Shown in pieces: positions 56,651-64,000 of a stretch of 64,000 bases of DNA (position 1 is its first letter; every line of letters begins with the position of its first letter). Source of the stretch: an uncultured Candidatus Saccharibacteria bacterium (GTDB lineage: Bacteria > Patescibacteriota > Saccharimonadia > Saccharimonadales > Saccharimonadaceae); the NCBI GenBank assembly GCA_946404545.1, contig CAMJDZ010000001.1, positions 124,001 through 188,000 on the forward strand, given 5' to 3'. Under the pieces are notes generated by a model. It worked only from the letters and a program-made list of their open reading frames with translations, made no database searches and was not told the origin of the DNA. The position numbers were made by a program, and so were the translations under genes.

Positions 56651-58555
56651 ATGCGAAAGAAGCTTCAAGAGAAGTTTAGTATTAAAACGTGGAGTGAAAA
56701 AAGTCGTTTTATCGCATCTTCACTTATTTTTTTGGCGATTGCGGCAGTTCTTTTCACTTGGTTCTTGGAATACCGTTATTTCATTAACGACTTTACGCGC
56801 GTTTGGAATTTCGTATTCACGACGCCATTTGTTTTCCTATTTAATGCGTTCTTGATTTGGTTAATGATGGTCGCGCTCTGGGCAATTCTCGGTCGCCCAG
56901 TTTTATCAACGGCAATCATGTTGGTTGCAATTTTCATTATTAGCTATATCCACATCATGAAATTCAACTCACGCGGCTATCCGCTTTTGCCAGAAGATTT
57001 CCAGCTCGCGAGCGAAGTTTCTTCTCTTTCGAAGTTTGTGAATATTTGGGGCATCGTACGACTCATAATTGCAATCATTATTTCGTGCGCTTTGCTCGCA
57101 TATTTCAGCAAAAAGTGCGGCGAAAAATTCCATCTCAAATATCATTTCGATCGCGACGATGTTTTCTGGAAGAAGCATTTACTTGTCCAGCGCGTCGCCA
57201 TCCTTGCAATCAGCGTCACCGTCTTTATGACTTCCACAGTATTCGTGCGCCATAATGAGGGCTTGCGTTATGAAGACATTTTCCTCGGCACGCATTTTAC
57301 GGCCTGGAACCAAAACCGCAACTATGACGACAATGGTTTCGTGCTCGGTTTTTTGTATAATTTCCAGAAGCTGCGTGTCGATGCGCCAAAAGGATATGGC
57401 GAAGAGCAGATCGCAAACATCAAAGCGAAGTACAACATTATCGCAAAGTCCGAAAACCAAAAACGCAAATCGCCAAAAGACGAGGACGTTAGTGTTGTAA
57501 TCATTTTGAACGAATCGTTCTATGATCCGAGCGTCGAATTCCAGGGTTTGAAGTTTTCCGATTACTACCAGCATGAGGGCGGCGATGTTTTACCAAATCT
57601 CCACGCAATTCAAAAGACCACGCCAAGCGGGCTCATGTATTCCCTCGACTACGGCGGTGGCACGGCAAACATCGAATTCGAAGCGTTCACGAGTTTGACG
57701 AATTTCTGGCTCAGCACCGTTCCATACACGGCGCTTGTTCCGAAAGCCGGAGAGATTCCATCTATCGCGCGCACGCTCAAAGAAACTGGCCATTCTACGA
57801 CCGCAATTCATCCATACAACGGCGGCATGTACAAACGTAATATTTCTTTGAATAATGAAGGCTTCGATAATTTCATTACAGAAATTGAAATGGAAAACAC
57901 CGAGCACGAAGGTAGTTCTGAATATATTAATGATAAGTCTGCCTACGAGGAAACCCTGAAGACCCTTCGCGAAAGCGACGAGGCGCAGGTAGTCGGTTTG
58001 ATTACGATGCAAAACCATACGCCATACAACAAGGGCACTTATGAAGAAGATAATTTCAAGTTAACAAACGAAGACGTCGACGAGGACATGCGCAACCAAA
58101 TTGAGACGTATTACCAGACTCTTAATATTTCCGATAAATATCTCGGCGAGTTCATTGAGGGCGTTAAACAGCTCGACAAGAAAGTTGTAGTTTTGTTCTA
58201 TGGTGACCATTCAGCTGGCCTATTCGACAAGACTGATAAAAGTGAAGATAAGAAGGTGCGCGATCTTTCACGCGTCACGCCATACTTTATTTATGCTAAC
58301 TACGACGCCGGTCTGAAAGCAACACAGGACCTTCCAACCACTACACCAAACTGTATGGTCAATACTTTGCTTAATCGCCTCAATTGGCAAAAGCCGTCAT
58401 ATTATTATTTGGTCGACGAGGTCTGCAAGACACAGCCAATTCTCACTCAGACATATCTCGATGGTTTGGATTTCGAGATGACCGAGACTTTGAATGAATA
58501 CAAGCTCCTGACCTACGATATTCTCGCCGGTCAAAAATATTGGACAAAGAATTAA
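56651..58555 (+). CDS. LTA synthase family (alkaline-phosphatase superfamily) enzyme
   Basis: 634 residues. Five membrane helices in about the first 210 residues, then an extracellular sulfatase-fold domain. The catalytic Thr is T338 in GGGTANIEFEAFT; metal-binding features include ILNESFYDPS near the start of the domain and FYGDHSAGLF near the end. LtaS enzymes polymerise glycerol phosphate from phosphatidylglycerol onto a glycolipid; other members transfer phosphoethanolamine or phosphoglycerol to other glycans, so the exact product is open. galU at 26952 could supply UDP-glucose for a glycolipid anchor. Confidence 0.9.
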   Translation: MRKKLQEKFSIKTWSEKSRFIASSLIFLAIAAVLFTWFLEYRYFINDFTRVWNFVFTTPFVFLFNAFLIWLMMVALWAILGRPVLSTAIMLVAIFIISYIHIMKFNSRGYPLLPEDFQLASEVSSLSKFVNIWGIVRLIIAIIISCALLAYFSKKCGEKFHLKYHFDRDDVFWKKHLLVQRVAILAISVTVFMTSTVFVRHNEGLRYEDIFLGTHFTAWNQNRNYDDNGFVLGFLYNFQKLRVDAPKGYGEEQIANIKAKYNIIAKSENQKRKSPKDEDVSVVIILNESFYDPSVEFQGLKFSDYYQHEGGDVLPNLHAIQKTTPSGLMYSLDYGGGTANIEFEAFTSLTNFWLSTVPYTALVPKAGEIPSIARTLKETGHSTTAIHPYNGGMYKRNISLNNEGFDNFITEIEMENTEHEGSSEYINDKSAYEETLKTLRESDEAQVVGLITMQNHTPYNKGTYEEDNFKLTNEDVDEDMRNQIETYYQTLNISDKYLGEFIEGVKQLDKKVVVLFYGDHSAGLFDKTDKSEDKKVRDLSRVTPYFIYANYDAGLKATQDLPTTTPNCMVNTLLNRLNWQKPSYYYLVDEVCKTQPILTQTYLDGLDFEMTETLNEYKLLTYDILAGQKYWTKN

Positions 58556-58583
58556 AATATCTCCCTCACGGGAGATATTTTTT
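58554..58583. terminator. Bidirectional terminator
   Basis: ATCTCCCTCACGGGAGAT hairpin with A/T tracts; between the LtaS-like gene and convergent metG. Third copy of this core. Confidence 0.85.
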
Positions 58584-59991
58584 AAGCTTTCGGGAAGAGT
58601 GGCGTTTCTGGAGGAACGATTTGCTCAGCCGTGAAGATGGCGTCGATTTTCTCTGCCGTATCAGGAATGAAAATTGCAAGGCGCTTGTTGATATCGAGAA
58701 GACTCTTGATAATCGAGATGAGCACTTCCTTGGCTTTTTCTGGGTCGGTCTTTGCGAGCGCCCATGGCTTTTCTTCGTCGATGCGCTTGTTGAGATCCAT
58801 GATTTGCTTCCAGAGAATTTCGAAGGCGAAGTTGAATTCGTATTTTTCCATGCGCTCATCGAACTCTGGCAAATCTTTTAGCTCGCCCTGCTGGCCGGTA
58901 ATTTCATTCTTCTTTGCGAGCGTCGCGAGGCGCTGAACGAGGTTGCCTAAATCGTTTGCGAGCTCGTTATATGCGGCTTCATATTTATCCCAAGTAAAGT
59001 CAGCGTCGTCGGTCGTAGAGGCATGGCGCGTAAAGTAATAGCGGAATGGAACGAGACCATGTTTGCCGAGAATTTCTTCTGGCGCAATAACGTTGCCGAT
59101 AGATTTCGACATTTTTTCGCCGCCGACGGTAATATGGCCGTGGGCAAGAAGATTTTTTGGTAGTGGCAAATCGAGCCCCATGAGCATTGCCGGCCAAATA
59201 CCAGCATGGAAGCGCAAAATATCCTTACCGACAATTTGCGTATTGGCTGGCCAGAAATCCGAAATGTCTTCTTCTGGATAACCAAGAATAGTGATGTAGT
59301 TAGCCAACGCATCAATCCAGACATACATGACCTGACTGTCATCGCCAGGAACTGGAACACCCCACTGAACGGATTCTTTTGGACGCGAGATGGAAACATC
59401 CGGCATATCTTTCAACAAATTCAAAAATTCTTTTTTACGGAAGGCCGGAGTAATCTTCATTTCATCCGATTCGATTGCTTCGCGAATGCGGTCTTTAAAA
59501 TCAGCGATGCGGAGATAGTAGTTTTCTTCGCTGAGTTTTACGTATGGCTTTTTGTGGTCTGGACAAATGCCTCCATTTTCGTCGTGTTCTTTGTCCGTGA
59601 TGAAGCCTTCACAGCCCTCACAATACCAGCCCTCATATTTGTCTTTATAAATATGGTCGGAGAGTTTTTCCCAAATTGCCTGGCATCGACGTTCATGATC
59701 GGCGTCGGTCGTACGAACAAAATCAGTATATTCTACGCCGAGAGAATGGATGAAATCCTGAAACTTTTTAGCGTTTTGATTAACAAATTCTTCGACCGGA
59801 ATACCCTGCTCGACGGATTTTTTATAAATCTTGCTACCGTGTTCATCGGTACCAGCCTGAAGGCGAACGTTTTCGCCGCGCATCATCATATATCTACGCA
59901 ACACGTCCGCGAGAAGATAGTCCATCGCATGGCCAAGGTGCGGATTACCATTGACGTACGGGATTGCTGTGGTGATGTAGATATTTTTCAT
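58582..59991 (-). CDS. metG: Methionyl-tRNA synthetase, short form
   Basis: 469 residues. HIGH-type motif GNPHLGHAMDY near residue 18, zinc knuckle (GWYCEGCEGFI.. GGICPDH), KMSKS in GGEKMSKSIGNV, and an alpha-helical anticodon domain. The C-terminal tRNA-binding (EMAP-like) domain of many bacterial MetG proteins is absent. TGTTATAAT lies seven bases before the ATG, so it is nearly leaderless. Confidence 0.96.
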   Translation of the reverse strand: MKNIYITTAIPYVNGNPHLGHAMDYLLADVLRRYMMMRGENVRLQAGTDEHGSKIYKKSVEQGIPVEEFVNQNAKKFQDFIHSLGVEYTDFVRTTDADHERRCQAIWEKLSDHIYKDKYEGWYCEGCEGFITDKEHDENGGICPDHKKPYVKLSEENYYLRIADFKDRIREAIESDEMKITPAFRKKEFLNLLKDMPDVSISRPKESVQWGVPVPGDDSQVMYVWIDALANYITILGYPEEDISDFWPANTQIVGKDILRFHAGIWPAMLMGLDLPLPKNLLAHGHITVGGEKMSKSIGNVIAPEEILGKHGLVPFRYYFTRHASTTDDADFTWDKYEAAYNELANDLGNLVQRLATLAKKNEITGQQGELKDLPEFDERMEKYEFNFAFEILWKQIMDLNKRIDEEKPWALAKTDPEKAKEVLISIIKSLLDINKRLAIFIPDTAEKIDAIFTAEQIVPPETPLFPKA

Positions 59992-60024
59992 GAAAAATAT
60001 TATAACACCGTATCTGTTATTTCG

Positions 60025-60522
60025 CTAGTCGCGATACTGGATACGCGTCGAGAGCGCATGTGTAATTGCCGCAGCCAAAGCATCGGCCGCGTCATCCGGT
60101 TTTACAACTTCTTTCATGTTTAAATAATTGCGCACGGCTTCCTGCATGTCTTTTTTCTTTGCACGGCCATAGCCGGTCAGCGTCATTTTGATCTGGAGCG
60201 GCGTGTATTCGTAAATCGGGATATTGCGTTTGCGCGCTACTAGCATACAGACACCGCGCGCTTCGGCAACCGTAATACCAGTCGTGATGTTTTGGTTAAA
60301 AAAGAGTTTTTCGATTGAAACTTCGTCGGGATTTGTTTCGTCAATAATCTGATTGAGCGACTCATAAATATCTAGTAAGCGGTCGGCGGTCGGCGTATGA
60401 GCGGGCGTAGAAATAACGCCAGCAGTAATCATGCGCGGCTGTTTATGTGTTGTAAAACTTACAACACCAAAACCACAGATACCGGTGCCTGGATCAATCC
60501 CGAGAACTTTCTTGGTTGACAT
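60025..60522 (-). CDS. ruvC: Holliday junction resolvase RuvC
   Basis: 165 residues. Catalytic residues are visible as the Asp in LGIDPGTGICGFGVV, Glu in VSIEKLFF and the paired Asps in KPDDAADALAAAITH. Resolves junctions after RuvAB migration. Leaderless promoter; separate from ruvA and ruvB in the window. Confidence 0.96.
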   Translation of the reverse strand: MSTKKVLGIDPGTGICGFGVVSFTTHKQPRMITAGVISTPAHTPTADRLLDIYESLNQIIDETNPDEVSIEKLFFNQNITTGITVAEARGVCMLVARKRNIPIYEYTPLQIKMTLTGYGRAKKKDMQEAVRNYLNMKEVVKPDDAADALAAAITHALSTRIQYRD

Positions 60523-60528
60523 ACTATT

Positions 60529-60537
60529 AGTTTAACA
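60529..60537 (-). promoter_or_regulatory. Extended -10, leaderless type, for ruvC
   Basis: Minus strand TGTTAAACT, six bases before the ATG at 60522. Confidence 0.65.
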
Positions 60538-60539
60538 CG

Positions 60540-61961
60540 CTAGGATAGTCTGCGCTTTCGGCGAAAGTGCAGACGGAAGAACTTGCGAATTTCTTCGCGG
60601 AATTGCCAGACGACATAGACGGCCGCAACAGCGCCCAATAATACAATCGCACCTACCGCAATGAAGATGCGCGGATTATCGTAACTACCCTGCTCGATTT
60701 GCTCGACTGGATATTCCTGTGCGGTATTTTTATATACTTTGCGGCAGCGGCCAGTTTCGGGATTACGTTCATACCCTTCTGCGCATTCTTTCGTAGATTC
60801 GACTTCATTCTTTTTACAGCGATTGGTGGCTGGATTTAAATAGTATCCTGCCGGACAAGTCTTCGCGGCCGCAGCAACTGGCTTATTGATACAGTTACCG
60901 GTTTCAGGATTAATTACTTTTCCCTCCGGGCAGCTACGGAATTCTTGAAAGATATTTTCCGCGGACGGCGTTGGCGAAAATGTCACACGCCAATCGTCAC
61001 CGAAGCGCGCCATGGCGGTGCCTTTCTTTTGCCCATGCGGATAGTTCGCAGAATCGACTACGCCATTATCGTCGAGCAGTTGAATCGTCTGATCTTTGGT
61101 CGGATTCTTCGTGAGCGGGACACCCCAAACCGCTAAATATTCACTATTATTTATGGTGCCGGAGATTAGGTAATCTTTATCTTTGTAGTTCAGGCGGCAG
61201 CCGTCGAGCTTCACCGGATCCGGCGTCGCGTTGGATAATTCGATAAATTGCTCCGACGGAGCGTCATTGTAATAGCCGAATATTTCGGTAATCGTTAGGC
61301 CGGCGCAGCTGACTTTTTCTGGCTCGGGTTCTGGTTCTGGCTCTGGCTCGGATTCAAGTTCCGGCTCCGGCTCCTCCATTGGAATTAATGCGTCCGGGTT
61401 GATATCTGGATAGTATTTCATGAACTGGTATTCCTCTTCGCATTCATCACCTTCACATAACACGGCAGTAAAATTGTCCTCAAATTTGGTGGCGAATTTC
61501 GGCAACGAATTCTCGCAGACAGTCTTGCCCCAACATAGCTCGTCGATCACTTCGTCGTCAGCCATCAGGACCAAACGCCCCGCAGTCGAGGCAAGCCCGC
61601 TCGAGCTGAGTACATAGCGATAGCCGTCCGGCGCTTCGCTAAATTGCGGGCTTTTTGAATAGCCTAAAACAAGGCGCTCGCCGCTAAGAACCTGGTTTTC
61701 GAAACTAATAGTTCCCGCTTCTTTATCGCTGCTATTAAAATAAACTATTCGATAGTTACTTAAATCGAGCGGATCTTCAGCATTCTTTTTTAATTCGATA
61801 AAGTCATAGTTTTGAGACGAGGTATCATCCTTGTAGCCAGCATTAATAGCCGAAAAGACTATTGGCGGCAACTCTGTTTCTGCGGCGCAAAAGTTGGGCG
61901 CCAGAAATAATCCGGATAATAGTAACGAAATGGTGCTAAAAATAGTGTGTTTATTTTTCAT
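60540..61961 (-). CDS. Surface-anchored lamin-tail-domain protein with cysteine repeats
   Basis: 473 residues from the chosen start (MKNKHTIFST; TACTAT lies six bases upstream, and 29 codons further upstream are excluded). Signal peptide (1-26), a first lamin-tail-like domain (about 28-170), a linker of Glu-Pro repeats (about 190-215), a second lamin-tail-like domain (about 220-340), three copies of C-x-x-G-x-x-x-N-P-x-T-x-x-C (CPEGKVINPETGNC, CPAGYYLNPATNRC, CAEGYERNPETGRC), then a membrane helix (about 430-452) and a basic tail. Type I surface protein. Function unknown; adhesion or wall binding is plausible. Confidence 0.82.
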   Translation of the reverse strand: MKNKHTIFSTISLLLSGLFLAPNFCAAETELPPIVFSAINAGYKDDTSSQNYDFIELKKNAEDPLDLSNYRIVYFNSSDKEAGTISFENQVLSGERLVLGYSKSPQFSEAPDGYRYVLSSSGLASTAGRLVLMADDEVIDELCWGKTVCENSLPKFATKFEDNFTAVLCEGDECEEEYQFMKYYPDINPDALIPMEEPEPELESEPEPEPEPEPEKVSCAGLTITEIFGYYNDAPSEQFIELSNATPDPVKLDGCRLNYKDKDYLISGTINNSEYLAVWGVPLTKNPTKDQTIQLLDDNGVVDSANYPHGQKKGTAMARFGDDWRVTFSPTPSAENIFQEFRSCPEGKVINPETGNCINKPVAAAAKTCPAGYYLNPATNRCKKNEVESTKECAEGYERNPETGRCRKVYKNTAQEYPVEQIEQGSYDNPRIFIAVGAIVLLGAVAAVYVVWQFREEIRKFFRLHFRRKRRLS

Positions 61962-62022
61962 ACGAGCATAGTATTTTCGGCGGCCCGAATCCTCAAGCAT
62001 AAGCACGAAAAAATCCCTGTTA

Positions 62023-62031
62023 TGATATAAT
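62023..62031 (+). promoter_or_regulatory. Extended -10, leaderless type, for the 62038 gene
   Basis: TGATATAAT, six bases before the ATG at 62038. Confidence 0.7.
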
Positions 62032-62037
62032 AAAAGC

Positions 62038-62730
62038 ATGAGCGACATCGTATGTATCGCTACACTCGTTTTAGCCGCAATCGCCCAGGCTTCTTTGCAG
62101 CTTGGTATTGGCGGTTTGATTTTGCTTTATCATAATAGCCTCGGCAAGCACCGTCGTCGCAAAACTCGTTTTTTGGCACGAAATTATATCCTCGGGACCT
62201 GCGCGATTAGCTTCCTCGCGATTTGCGCTTTCTGCTACCTAATCAGCAACTTCTTCAATGGTGCCTTACGGACTGAATGGCTCGTAATCTGCGTCGGCGC
62301 TCTCGTTGCATGTGCAGCAATCATGTGGCTCTTCTACTACCGTGGCGGCAAACAGTCGACAGAATTATGGCTGCCAAAAAGTATCACTAATTTTATCCGT
62401 CGCAAAGCGCGGAAAACCGACGATGGCATTGAGGCATTTTCGCTAGGCCTTTTGAGCGGCTTCGCCGAACTGCCAATCAGCGTCGCAATTTGTTTCGTTG
62501 TCGCTAATAGCGTATTGAACCTGAGCGCACAGTGGCAGGTGCTAGCAGTAGCCGCATATATCTTTGCAACAACTTTGCCAATGCTCGTACTAAGAATCAA
62601 GATCACGACCGGCCAATCTGCTGTCGATGCGCAGAAATGGCGCGTCCGCAACAAGGCATTCGCAAGGATTATTTCTGGCAGCAGTTTTATGCTTCTGGCG
62701 ATATTTATTGTAGCGTTTTGGGTAATATAA
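62038..62730 (+). CDS. Integral membrane protein, unknown
   Basis: 230 residues with about six membrane helices and a basic cytoplasmic loop (FIRRKARKTDD). The segment LGLLSGFAELPISVAICFVVANSVLNL lies in the second half. No family recognised. First gene of a three-gene unit with the following small protein and the flavoprotein, with one-base gaps. Confidence 0.65.
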   Translation: MSDIVCIATLVLAAIAQASLQLGIGGLILLYHNSLGKHRRRKTRFLARNYILGTCAISFLAICAFCYLISNFFNGALRTEWLVICVGALVACAAIMWLFYYRGGKQSTELWLPKSITNFIRRKARKTDDGIEAFSLGLLSGFAELPISVAICFVVANSVLNLSAQWQVLAVAAYIFATTLPMLVLRIKITTGQSAVDAQKWRVRNKAFARIISGSSFMLLAIFIVAFWVI

Positions 62731-62731
62731 G

Positions 62732-62995
62732 ATGGCGCTCAGAAAACACAAAATCAGCTATGAATATAACGTAGACGATATAAAGTCTAATATTCTGCAG
62801 CAAGCAAAAAGCCTAAAAATTCCGAGCGGCTGGGCAAAGCAAATCGCTGATCGTGTCGCCGAAAAGACCGACAAATGGATTGCTGACAAAGCAATTGTTA
62901 CAGAAGATGATTTACAAAAAGTAGTCATCAAAGAACTCGATAAACTAAACTCCGATCTCGCTTATGCTTATCGGAATCGTGATAAAATAATATAA
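62732..62995 (+). CDS. Small ATP-cone-like protein
   Basis: 87 residues, helical, charged. The pattern IADRVAEKTDKWIADKAIVTEDDLQKVVIKELDKLNSDLAYAY resembles the second half of ATP-cone domains (compare VEQLQDIVEKVLM..AKAYIEYR in NrdD), but the nucleotide-binding N-terminal K-R motif is weak (LRKHKISYEYN). A fold-level similarity only. Positioned one base after the membrane protein and one base before the flavoprotein. Confidence 0.55.
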   Translation: MALRKHKISYEYNVDDIKSNILQQAKSLKIPSGWAKQIADRVAEKTDKWIADKAIVTEDDLQKVVIKELDKLNSDLAYAYRNRDKII

Positions 62996-62996
62996 G

Positions 62997-64000
62997 ATGA
63001 AGAAACGATTTGATTTTGATTTAGCAGTGATTGGCAGCGGCGACGCCGGCGGCGAAGCAGCACTAATTGCAGCGAAGAGTGGGCTCAAAGTCGCATTGAT
63101 TGAGTCTCGCAAATGGGGCGGCTCAAGCCTCAACTCTACCAATGTTCCGTTTGGCGCGATGATGCACGCGGCGCGGACTTATAAGAACGCAAAAGATGGC
63201 GCCGAATATGGCATCTCAAGCAATGGCTTGCGTTTCAATTTCCCTACTATTATCAACTGGAAGAACACCGCGTCAAAGCGCGCCGGCGCAAACAGCAAGA
63301 AGCTATTTGAAGAGAATAAAATCACCTGTATCCATGGTGCCGCTCGCTTTATTTCGGCTGAAGAAATCGCCGTTGGCAACCAAACTTATCGTGCTAAAAA
63401 GTTTTTGATTGCGACTGGTGCTTCGACTGCCGATACCGGCATCAATATTCCAGAAAACACCGACTATTTATTGCCGGAAGATGTTACGACACTCACGCGC
63501 CAACCGCGCAGCGTATTCGTCGTTGGTGCTGGATCGACTGGTTGCGAAATCGCTCAATTCTTTGCCGCACTTGGTAGCGAAGTAGTAATTGCCGATATCG
63601 CAGGCCGTCTGCTTCCACGCGAAGACGAGGAAGTCGGTCAGGTCATGGATGAAGTATTTAACCGCGATGGAATTAAGGTTCTCACGCAGTCTCGCGTTGT
63701 CGCAATTCAGAAAGATGGTATCGAAAAACGCGTAATCTTCATGCGCGGCGGCCAAGAAAAATCGATTAAGGTCGACTGCGTCGTGCTCTGCACTGGTAGT
63801 GCTCCAAACATTGATTTGGGCCTTGAAAATGCCGGCGTAAAATATACCGCAAATGGTATAAAAGTTGACGAAACTATGGCAACAAATGTTCGCAATATTT
63901 ATGCAGCTGGTGATATAATTGGCGGCATTAGTTCGACCGAAAAAGCCGTGTTCGACGCACGCGTTGCAGCCGCTCATATTGTCGGAAAATCTAAATTAGT
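62997..64000 (+). CDS. Pyridine-nucleotide-disulfide oxidoreductase family flavoprotein lacking the redox disulfide, 3' end cut
   Basis: 334 residues visible; the C-terminal dimerisation domain lies beyond the window. FAD-binding VIGSGDAGGEAALIAAKSG (11-29), NAD-binding VFVVGAGSTGCEIAQFFAALGSEVV and the second FAD motif NIYAAGDIIGG match the lipoamide-dehydrogenase/mercuric-reductase family. The usual active-site GGTCxNxGCxP is GGSSLNSTNVP (41-51), so both cysteines are gone (S44 and N49). It is thus not a dithiol reductase; NAD(P)H oxidase, transhydrogenase (SthA-like) or quinone reductase activity is possible. Confidence 0.85.
   Translation, partial: MKKRFDFDLAVIGSGDAGGEAALIAAKSGLKVALIESRKWGGSSLNSTNVPFGAMMHAARTYKNAKDGAEYGISSNGLRFNFPTIINWKNTASKRAGANSKKLFEENKITCIHGAARFISAEEIAVGNQTYRAKKFLIATGASTADTGINIPENTDYLLPEDVTTLTRQPRSVFVVGAGSTGCEIAQFFAALGSEVVIADIAGRLLPREDEEVGQVMDEVFNRDGIKVLTQSRVVAIQKDGIEKRVIFMRGGQEKSIKVDCVVLCTGSAPNIDLGLENAGVKYTANGIKVDETMATNVRNIYAAGDIIGGISSTEKAVFDARVAAAHIVGKSKL

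Noticed and set aside
1-64000. CRISPR arrays, insertion sequences, prophage or integrase genes, rRNA, tmRNA, RNase P RNA
   Set aside because: Looked for repeats with regular spacers, transposase or integrase motifs and conserved RNA cores; none seen.

Overview
The window looks like chromosome from a Saccharibacteria (TM7/Patescibacteria) type organism. This is inference from gene content. There are many small membrane or secreted proteins of unknown function, short versions of tRNA-modification enzymes (TilS, TsaB), a Com/type IV pilus set, RecA/RecX/RuvABC, GatCAB, an HTH-MurA fusion, and essentially no biosynthetic pathways. The code is standard, with TGA used as stop (for example in dut). 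I see no IS elements, prophage, CRISPR array or rRNA.

Layout. 1-4.1 kb: anaerobic ribonucleotide reductase (nrdD, nrdG, leftward) divergent from a small membrane protein and a dUTPase, with two pairs of NrdR-like boxes between them. 4.1-9.6 kb: tRNA-Ser, tRNA-Met, a pilin-like protein, a RimB/RimK pair, a SPOUT methyltransferase and a PilB-type ATPase. 9.6-21 kb: rsmA, a YabE/Rpf-like wall hydrolase, tilS, murC, aspS, smpB, recX, recA. 21-28.4 kb, rightward: yebC, HTH-murA, then gatC-gatA-(HEPN-like membrane protein)-gatB-galU-two small proteins. 28.4-40.5 kb: dnaJ under a CIRCE-like element, a DMT transporter, CBS and DsbA-like proteins, ruvA, rplS, an RnhB-YraN fusion, a membrane-anchored nuclease, rubrerythrin, ruvB, murJ, ftsH. 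40.5-44.2 kb: tRNA-Pro (two), a DHH-like protein, S20 with a basic tail, rnhA, tRNA-Leu. 44.2-52.9 kb: a leftward surface-appendage operon of four pseudopilin-like proteins and a 1260-residue secreted protein. 53-64 kb: rny, tsaB/tsaE/comEC, an LTA synthase-like enzyme, metG, ruvC, a lamin-tail-domain surface protein, and a disulfide-lacking flavoprotein cut by the window end.

The most striking global signal is in gene starts. Fourteen genes have an extended -10 box (TGnTAnnnT) exactly six bases before the ATG, and about eight more have near variants. That predicts leaderless transcripts for most operon-first genes, while downstream genes use Shine-Dalgarno sites or stop-start overlaps. Functionally, the window joins wall synthesis (MurA, MurC, MurJ, LtaS-like, YabE-like), DNA uptake and recombination (ComEC, RecA, RuvABC, a predicted external nuclease, pilus parts) and nucleotide supply (NrdDG, Dut), which fits a host-dependent cell that scavenges DNA.
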